A stretch of DNA of 18,317 bases, from positions 1-18,317 of the forward strand of contig JACDBD010000033.1 of assembly GCA_013695115.1 (NCBI GenBank), given 5' to 3'. Positions 14,189 to 18,317 of the stretch are shown here, one piece after another (within the stretch, counting starts at the first letter, position 1; every line of letters starts with the position of its first letter). Below the pieces are notes generated by a model. The model did no database searches, had not been told where the DNA came from, and was given only the letters and a program-made list of their open reading frames with translations. A program made the position numbers and the translations under genes. The stretch is from Actinomycetota bacterium. GTDB taxonomy: Bacteria > Actinomycetota > Acidimicrobiia > IMCC26256 > JACDBD01.

Positions 14189-14965
14189 GTGCCGCCGGTC
14201 GATCCTCTCTCGACGTTCCGACTCGACGGGCGCGTCGCGATCGTGACCGGCGCGAGCTCGGGGCTCGGCGCCCGGTTCGCTCGGGTGCTCGACGCCGCCG
14301 GTGCCGTCGTCGTGCTCGCAGCCCGGCGCGTCGACCGGCTCGAGGCGCTTGCGGGCGAGCTCGGCGACGCCGCCGCGATCGGTTGCGACCTCGCCGAGCC
14401 CGACGCGGCCGAGACGCTCGTCGAAACGACGATCGCGCGCCACGGACGAGTCGACGTGGTGGTCAACAACGCCGGCACCTACGAGCGAGTCCCGGCGCTC
14501 GAGGAACCGCGCGAGCGCTTCCGCGAGGTACTCGACGTCAACCTGGTGGCCCCGTTCGTCCTCGCCCGGACGGCGGCGCGCCGGATGATCGAGTCGGGAA
14601 CGGGCGGATCGATCGTGAACATCTCCTCCATCTGGGGCGTCGTGGGCGTGGGCCAGATCCCCGAGGCGAGCTACGCGGCGTCGAAGGGCGCACTGGTGAA
14701 CCTCACCCGCGAGCTCGCGGCCCAATGGGCGCGACAGGGCGTGCGGGTCAACTCGCTCGCGCCGGGCTGGTTCCGCAGCGAGATGACCGAGGGCACGATG
14801 TTCGGGGACGAGCGCGCCGAACGTTGGATCAAAAACCGCACGCCGCTCGGGCGGGGTGGCGAAGAGCACGAGCTCGACGGTGCGCTCCTCTTCCTCGCGT
14901 CCGACGCGAGCAGCTACGTCACCGGCCAGGTGCTCTGCGTCGACGGCGGCTGGACGGCCGTCTAG
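14189..14965 (+). CDS. Short-chain dehydrogenase/reductase (classical SDR)
   Basis: A 258-residue NAD(P)-dependent oxidoreductase. The cofactor motif TGASSGLG is at 20-27 and NNAG at 93-96. The catalytic Ser lies in IVNISSIWG (Ser147), with Tyr162 and Lys166 in SYAASKGAL. PGW follows at 192-194 and the C-terminus reads SSYVTGQVLCVDGGW, typical of gluconate-5-dehydrogenase or 3-oxoacyl-ACP reductase-like SDRs. The substrate is unknown. Arg46-Arg47 after strand 2 (AARRVDR) suggests NADPH preference (inference). GTG 14189 is chosen from the -10 spacing; the open frame further upstream overlaps the divergent lipoprotein gene and is not coding. Confidence 0.92.
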   Translation: MPPVDPLSTFRLDGRVAIVTGASSGLGARFARVLDAAGAVVVLAARRVDRLEALAGELGDAAAIGCDLAEPDAAETLVETTIARHGRVDVVVNNAGTYERVPALEEPRERFREVLDVNLVAPFVLARTAARRMIESGTGGSIVNISSIWGVVGVGQIPEASYAASKGALVNLTRELAAQWARQGVRVNSLAPGWFRSEMTEGTMFGDERAERWIKNRTPLGRGGEEHELDGALLFLASDASSYVTGQVLCVDGGWTAV

Positions 14966-14971
14966 GGCACG

Positions 14972-14977
14972 TAGTCT
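14972..14977 (+). promoter_or_regulatory. Probable -10 hexamer, leaderless lipoprotein gene
   Basis: TAGTCT with 8 nt to GTG 14986, within the 20-nt gap after the SDR gene. The downstream gene may therefore have its own promoter. Confidence 0.45.
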
Positions 14978-14985
14978 CTCGGCTC

Positions 14986-15618
14986 GTGATCTCGGTCCCC
15001 TGGACGGCGCGCCGGGCCGGGGTGGTCGCGCTCGCGGCCGTCGCCGCCGCGTGCTCGGTCAGCACGCCCTCGCGCGAGGGAGCGAACGACCTGCCGCCGG
15101 CGGAGGAGCGCGACTCGGGCGAGCCCGAGGTCCAGACGACGGAGACGATGCTTCCCGCCCCCGGGAACTTCCTGCTCGATGCGGGCGTGGCCCAGCAGGT
15201 GATCGACGACATCACAGACGAGCTCGGGCCGGTCATGGTCCGGTCAATCGACATCTACGACCAGTACGCCATCTTCGACGCCCAGGACCCGACGATCCCC
15301 GAGAACATCGACACCTACACCTACCGCGACGGGAAGCTCGAGGATCCCGAGCCGGTTCACGTCACCAACCGCGATCTCGAGGAGCTCCCGATGCGCGTGT
15401 TCCTGCTGTCAGACGTGCGCTGGGACCTGGTCGCGCAGCTGTCGCAGACCGCGATCTCGCAACTCGGGATCGAGGACGCCATCGTGAACCACATGGGCGT
15501 CGACCGCACCCACGACACCTTGGAGCTGAGGCTGTCGCTCTCGGTCACGGGACCGCGGCGGAGCGGCTCGCTGGAGGCAACCGCCGACGGCACGGTGCTC
15601 GAGGCTCAGCTCTTCTAG
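14986..15618 (+). CDS. Predicted lipoprotein of unknown function
   Basis: A 210-residue predicted lipoprotein. MISVPWTARRAGVVALAAV begins a signal peptide that ends at Cys23 (AVAAAC), followed by a Ser/Glu/Pro-rich linker to about residue 60. The mature part (about 62-210) has VAQQVIDDITDELGPVMVRS, then IDIYDQYAIFDAQDP, a short beta stretch TYTYRDGKLEDPEPV, helix-like DVRWDLVAQLSQTAISQLG, and a final region ending GTVLEAQLF. I recognise no family; the arrangement recalls small secreted alpha/beta domains. GTG 14986 is chosen because it directly precedes the signal peptide and follows the -10-like hexamer. Same strand as the SDR gene, 20 nt downstream. Confidence 0.82.
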   Translation: MISVPWTARRAGVVALAAVAAACSVSTPSREGANDLPPAEERDSGEPEVQTTETMLPAPGNFLLDAGVAQQVIDDITDELGPVMVRSIDIYDQYAIFDAQDPTIPENIDTYTYRDGKLEDPEPVHVTNRDLEELPMRVFLLSDVRWDLVAQLSQTAISQLGIEDAIVNHMGVDRTHDTLELRLSLSVTGPRRSGSLEATADGTVLEAQLF

Positions 15619-15701
15619 CCCGCGAAGACGACGGTCACGGTCTCGTAGCCGTGGGCCTTGCCGAAACGGGTCAGCCACTGCTCGAGGTGCCCCTGGCGGT
15701 T
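15615..15701 (-). pseudogene. Possible C-terminal gene remnant between convergent genes
   Basis: The minus frame ending at TAG 15615-15617 reads NRQGHLEQWLTRFGKAHG then YETVTVVFAG, with almost every codon ending in G or C like the real genes nearby. The frame stays open upstream into the peroxiredoxin gene but no start codon lies between, and codon quality falls off upstream of about 15701. I do not recognise the family. It may be the tail of a decayed or frameshifted gene. Its stop overlaps the stop of the plus-strand lipoprotein gene. The rest of the 136-base gap shows nothing else. Confidence 0.3.
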
Positions 15702-15754
15702 ACCAGTCTCCCACGAAGAACCGACATTCCGGACGCGCTCGTCGGCGCGGCCCG

Positions 15755-16219
15755 CTAGCGCTGTTCCCGGAGCTCGTACAGGTCGGCCAGCACCTCGGCC
15801 GGGTGCGCGGGGATCTCCGACACTTTGTAACTCTTGGCGATGTTGCCCTCGGGATCGATCAGGTAGCTGAGCCGCTTGGCGAAGCTCACCTTCTCGGTGC
15901 CGGGATCGCGGGTCTCGTACGCAACCCCGACCTGCTCGTCGTAGTCCGACAGCAGCCGGAACGGGAAGTCGAACTTCTCGCGGAACGCCTTGTTCGCCTC
16001 GGGCGCGTCGAAGCTGATCCCGAGGATCTCGCAGTCCATTCCCTCGTAGTCGGCGGCCTGGTCACGCAGGCCCTTCCCCTCGATCGTTCAGCCGGGGGTG
16101 TCGGCCATCGGGTACCACCACAGCAGCACCCACCGGCCCCGTAGATCGGAGAGCGTGACCGGGATGCCGTCCTGGTCGGGAACGGTGAAGTCGGGGGCGG
16201 GCGTTCCGGGCTCGAGCAT
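15755..16219 (-). CDS. PrxQ/BCP-type peroxiredoxin selenoprotein (in-frame TGA at the peroxidatic Cys)
   Basis: A 154-residue thiol peroxidase of the AhpC/TSA BCP group, reading TGA 16088-16090 as Sec44. The order is canonical: PGTPAPDFTVPDQDG (4-18), LRGRWVLLWWYPMADTPG (26-43), U44-TIEGKGLRDQAADYE, EILGISFDAPEANKAF, LLSDYDEQVG, SYLIDPEGNIAKSYKV, and an end ADLYELREQR at TAG 15755. In ordinary BCPs the residue after TPG is the peroxidatic Cys. The PrxQ resolving Cys five residues on is Lys49 here; the only Cys is Cys63, so the enzyme is probably 1-Cys-like or resolved by an external thiol. A SECIS-like hairpin follows the TGA. ATG 16219 is 10 nt after the thiolase stop. Role: reduction of H2O2 and organic hydroperoxides. 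Normal length and an intact second half argue against a pseudogene. Confidence 0.9.
16055..16072 (-). promoter_or_regulatory. Bacterial SECIS-like hairpin in the peroxiredoxin gene
   Basis: On the mRNA, GGCCTG (16072-16067) pairs perfectly with CAGGCC (16060-16055) around the loop CGTGAC (16066-16061). Twenty-one nucleotides lie between TGA and loop, with G as the second loop base. The loop begins CGTG, the same as in the DsrE-like gene. Drawn by eye. Confidence 0.65.
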
Positions 16220-16229
16220 GTCGGCGACC

Positions 16230-17444
16230 CTAGACTGCCGCCTTCTCGAGCACGTGCACCGCGCACGCCGAGCCAAGCCCGATGACGTGGGTGAGCCCGA
16301 CCTTGGCCCCCTCGATCTGACGGTCGCCGGCTTCGCCGCGCAGGTGCGTCGCGACCTCGTAGAGATTGGCCGCGCCGGTGGCGCCGATCGGGTGCCCCTT
16401 GGAGATGAGTCCGCCCGACACGTTCACGGGAATGTCGCCGTCGCGCCACGGGCCGCCGTCGTCGATGAACTTGCCCGCCTCGCCCGGCGCGCACAGCGAC
16501 AGGTTGTCGTAGTGGATCAGCTCGGCGGTGGCGAAGCAGTCGTGCAGCTCGACCAGGTCGAGGTCCTGGGGATCGACGCCTGATCGCTCGTACGCTTGAT
16601 CGGCCGCCCGGCGGGTGAGCGTGCTGACATCCGGCTGCACCTGGTCGCTGTCGGTCCACTCGTCCGACGTCATCACCGACGCCGAGATCTTGACCGCCCG
16701 CTCGCGCTGCTCCGCGCCGAGGGTGTCGAGCTTCTCCTCCGACACCAAGACGAGGGCGGCGGCACCGTCGCCGGTGGGGCAGCACATGAGCAGCGTGTTC
16801 GGGTAGCTCATCATCTCGGCGTTCATGACCTCGTCGAGGGTGAACGGCTTCTGGTACTGCGCCAGCGGGTTGAGCGTCGAGTGCTGGTGGTTCTTCTCCG
16901 CCACCTTGGCGAACTGCTCGAACCCGACGCCGCCGTGCTCGTTGGCGTACTCCATGCCCGCCTTGGCGAACACGCCGGGCATGAGCCCGGTACCGAGGAT
17001 CCCTTCCACGCCCATGACCGAGCCGTAGCGGCCCTTGGGCTCGTACACCTTCTTCTCGTCGCGGGCCTTGCCCGCCGCGCCGAGCAGGCCCTGCTTGCCC
17101 ATCTGCTCCATGCCCACGGCGAGGCCCATGTCGGCCTCACCCGCTTTGATCGCCATGTACACCGCGCGCACCGCGGTGGCCCCGGTCGCGCAGGCGTTGG
17201 ACACGTTGTAGACGGGGATGCCGGTCTGGCCGATCTGCTTCTGGAGGCGCTGGCCCACGCCGGTGGCGGCGTCGAACAGGTTGCCGGCGCCGAGCACGTC
17301 CATGTCGTGGATCGTCACCCCGCCGTCGTCGAGCGCGTCCATGGACGCCTCGGCGCCCAGGTCGATGAGGTCCTTGTCGGGGTAGCGGCCGAATCGGGTC
17401 ATCGACGCGCCCAGGATCCAGACGTTGTCGCCGTTGTCACTCAT
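16230..17444 (-). CDS. Thiolase-family acetyl-CoA acetyltransferase / SCP-x-type thiolase
   Basis: A 404-residue thiolase-fold enzyme, of the lipid-transfer/SCP-x type that works with a separate Zn-ribbon/OB-fold protein. The nucleophilic Cys is in VSNACATGATAV. The second active-site segment reads VELHDCFATAELIHYD. SKGHPIGATG holds the general-base His, and GLGSACAVHVL gives the C-terminal Cys/His region. Likely acts in beta-oxidation-type breakdown of fatty or sterol side-chain acyl-CoAs; the exact substrate is not visible. ATG 17444 has the Shine-Dalgarno AAAGGGAG (17452-17459) at 7 nt spacing. It lies between the OB-fold partner (61 nt upstream) and the peroxiredoxin (10 nt downstream). 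Confidence 0.92.
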   Translation of the reverse strand: MSDNGDNVWILGASMTRFGRYPDKDLIDLGAEASMDALDDGGVTIHDMDVLGAGNLFDAATGVGQRLQKQIGQTGIPVYNVSNACATGATAVRAVYMAIKAGEADMGLAVGMEQMGKQGLLGAAGKARDEKKVYEPKGRYGSVMGVEGILGTGLMPGVFAKAGMEYANEHGGVGFEQFAKVAEKNHQHSTLNPLAQYQKPFTLDEVMNAEMMSYPNTLLMCCPTGDGAAALVLVSEEKLDTLGAEQRERAVKISASVMTSDEWTDSDQVQPDVSTLTRRAADQAYERSGVDPQDLDLVELHDCFATAELIHYDNLSLCAPGEAGKFIDDGGPWRDGDIPVNVSGGLISKGHPIGATGAANLYEVATHLRGEAGDRQIEGAKVGLTHVIGLGSACAVHVLEKAAV

Positions 17445-17505
17445 GGGCGCACTCCCTTTCCGCTCTCGGCCCTTCGGTCTGGGCCGCTCGGGCCCCGGCT
17501 CGGTC

Positions 17506-17904
17506 TCACTTGGGCTCGTAGCCGAAGGCGACGGCTTCGGTGCCGTCGTCGTCGGTGCCGGCCACGAAGGTGGCGAGCTTCACCGGCATCCCGAACGAGA
17601 TCTGGTCGGGATCAGGGTCCACGTTGACGACGTTGGCCTTCACCACGCCGCCCCCCTCGAGGTCGACGATGGCCGAGACGTACGGCGTCGGGACGCCGGG
17701 GGCGGCGCGGTGCACGATCGTGAAGCTGCGGACGGTCCCTTCAGCCGGAAGCGATCGCGGCTCGAACGCCCGCTGACCGCACTTCGCGCAGGCGTTGCGC
17801 CGGTCAAAGTAGGAGGCCCCGCACCCGGTGCAGACCTGCGCCCGCAGATGCGGCGGGCCATCGTCGAGGATGAGGTAGTCGACGATCGGAACCTGCTTGC
17901 CCAT
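17506..17904 (-). CDS. Zn-ribbon and OB-fold (DUF35) partner of thiolase
   Basis: A 132-residue protein of the Zn-ribbon/OB-fold acyl-CoA-associated family. The N-terminal rubredoxin-like zinc ribbon has Cys25, Cys28, Cys39 and Cys42 (CTGCGASYF, ACAKCG). The OB-fold follows from about residue 50 (EGTVRSFTIVHRAAPG, then PYVSAIVDLEGGGVVKANVV). Such proteins bind acyl-CoA and form complexes with SCP-x thiolases or with MaoC-type hydratases, in keeping with the thiolase directly downstream. ATG 17904 shows no clear Shine-Dalgarno; a -10-like TAGCGT ends 9 nt upstream. Divergent from tRNA-Leu. Confidence 0.92.
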   Translation of the reverse strand: MGKQVPIVDYLILDDGPPHLRAQVCTGCGASYFDRRNACAKCGQRAFEPRSLPAEGTVRSFTIVHRAAPGVPTPYVSAIVDLEGGGVVKANVVNVDPDPDQISFGMPVKLATFVAGTDDDGTEAVAFGYEPK

Positions 17905-17913
17905 ACCAGCGGC

Positions 17914-17919
17914 ACGCTA
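17914..17919 (-). promoter_or_regulatory. Possible -10 hexamer, Zn-ribbon/OB-fold gene
   Basis: TAGCGT on the minus strand, 9 nt before ATG 17904; a very short leader is implied. It would start the OB-fold-thiolase-peroxiredoxin operon. Confidence 0.3.
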
Positions 17920-17937
17920 GCGCGAGACTGGCGTGAC

Positions 17938-18021
17938 GCGAGCGTGGCGGAACTGGCAGACGCGCCAGCTTTAGGAGCTGGTGCCCTTCGGGGTGTGGGG
18001 GTTCGAGTCCCCCCGCTCGCA
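17938..18021 (+). tRNA. tRNA-Leu (anticodon UAG)
   Basis: Class II tRNA of 84 nt. The acceptor GCGAGCG (17938-17944) pairs with CGCTCGC (18014-18020), and the discriminator is A. The anticodon stem CCAGC/GCTGG encloses TTTAGGA, giving anticodon TAG. A variable arm TGCCCTTCGGGGT and the T arm GGGGG-TTCGAGT-CCCCC are present. CCA is not encoded. Confidence 0.96.
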
Positions 18022-18027
18022 CCTTCC

Positions 18028-18041
18028 GACCCGCGCGGGTC
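18028..18041 (+). terminator. Hairpin after tRNA-Leu
   Basis: Perfect 14-base palindrome, usable as a GACCC/GGGTC stem with loop GCGC, 6 nt after the tRNA. No T-tract follows, so intrinsic termination is uncertain; it may only aid 3' processing. Confidence 0.3.
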
Positions 18042-18061
18042 CGACAGGCAGGCGCGGAGAA

Positions 18062-18080
18062 CGGAGGACGGACACCTCCG
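18062..18080. terminator. Hairpin between tRNA-Leu and the convergent right-edge gene
   Basis: CGGAGG (18062-18067) pairs with CCTCCG (18075-18080) around a 7-base loop, followed on the plus strand by GTTTC. It is placed to act on either of the converging transcripts. The T-tract is weak. Confidence 0.35.
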
Positions 18081-18083
18081 GTT

Positions 18084-18317
18084 TCAGCCCTTCTTCTTCT
18101 TGCGCTTGCGGCCGAAGCGGCGCTTCTTCTTGCTCTTCTCGAACTCCCCGCGGATGTCGGGGGCGGCGGTGTTGACGATGTCCTCGGCCTCGTCGAGGAG
18201 GGCGGCGATGTCCTTGCCCATGGGCTCGGGCGGGGACGGCTGGGGGGCGCGGCTCAGGCTGCCGTACTGCCAGCCAGCATCCATCCGGCGCATGACGAAC
18301 GCGGGACAGTCGTCGGG
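18084..18317 (-). CDS. Unknown protein with Lys/Arg-rich C-terminus (N-terminus off the right edge)
   Basis: The frame is open from the right edge to TGA 18084-18086, giving 77 visible residues. Reading from the edge, DDCPAFVMRRMDAGWQYG precedes a Pro/Ser-rich linker, then a predicted helix MGKDIAALLDEAEDIVNTAA and a strongly basic tail KKKRRFGRKRKKKKG. Coding looks real: the sequence upstream of the first Met (18293) is in the same frame and protein-like, so the gene probably starts outside the window. The basic tail suggests RNA, DNA or ribosome contact (inference). I do not recognise a family. Confidence 0.6.
   Translation of the reverse strand, partial: PDDCPAFVMRRMDAGWQYGSLSRAPQPSPPEPMGKDIAALLDEAEDIVNTAAPDIRGEFEKSKKKRRFGRKRKKKKG

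Noticed and set aside
16088..16090. In-frame TGA taken as a pseudogene or sequencing error in the peroxiredoxin gene
   Set aside because: It falls exactly on the catalytic residue, both halves are intact, a SECIS-like hairpin follows, and a second gene nearby shows the same arrangement.
16220..16276. Longer upstream start for the peroxiredoxin gene
   Set aside because: The extension (Arg/Cys-rich) lies inside the end of the thiolase gene; family alignment begins at LEPGTPAPDF.
16596..17627. Long plus-strand open frame opposite the thiolase gene
   Set aside because: Antisense shadow, rich in His/Arg/Leu, no family features, while the minus strand carries a clear thiolase.

Overview
The window is GC-rich bacterial chromosome with dense, mostly leaderless or translationally coupled genes. 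Gene order and content (tig-clpP-clpX-valS, AMIN-like lipoprotein, thiolase plus Zn-ribbon/OB-fold partner, six dispersed tRNA genes, high GC at third codon positions) point to an actinobacterium, perhaps of the Acidimicrobiia type. That placement is inference; no rRNA or marker alignment was available. I saw no insertion sequence, phage gene, CRISPR array or replication origin.

Layout. Positions 1-5514 (minus) carry a proteostasis operon read tig, clpP, clpX, valS, with valS running off the left edge. A small VOC-fold protein (5593-6096, plus) diverges from tig. Positions 6158-7366 (minus) hold a lipoprotein and a class I methyltransferase, followed by tRNA-Pro and tRNA-Gly. Positions 7769-11143 (minus) are a tightly coupled operon: an amidohydrolase-2 enzyme and two M24 'Xaa-Pro peptidase-like' proteins. 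The second M24 protein has lost two of five metal ligands. tRNA-His and tRNA-Arg (minus) come next, then a nucleoside-hydrolase-like gene and a TIGR01777 epimerase-like gene (11407-13057, minus), and tRNA-Lys (plus). An AMIN-like lipoprotein and a DsrE-like protein (13186-14154, minus) diverge from an SDR dehydrogenase and a lipoprotein (14189-15618, plus). A Zn-ribbon/OB-fold protein, a thiolase and a peroxiredoxin follow (15755-17904, minus), then tRNA-Leu and the C-terminus of an unknown protein at the right edge.

Main discovery. Two genes are interrupted by an in-frame TGA exactly where the family has its redox-active cysteine. One is the PrxQ/BCP-type peroxiredoxin (15755-16219; TPG-TGA-TIEG). 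The other is the DsrE-like protein (13186-13548; VYV-TGA-KGC, giving a UxxC motif). In both, homologous sequence continues to a proper TAG stop at normal family length. Just after each TGA the mRNA can form a short hairpin with an apical loop starting CGUG, 18 or 21 nt from the TGA, which fits a bacterial SECIS element. I read both as selenoproteins, so the organism should encode SelA, SelB, SelD and tRNA-Sec elsewhere. Standard gene callers would break or truncate both genes.

A second pattern is a TAnnnT -10-like hexamer 6-8 nt upstream of the start codon at six genes (9-10 nt at two more). This suggests widespread leaderless transcription, including a mirror-image divergent promoter at 14155-14188.
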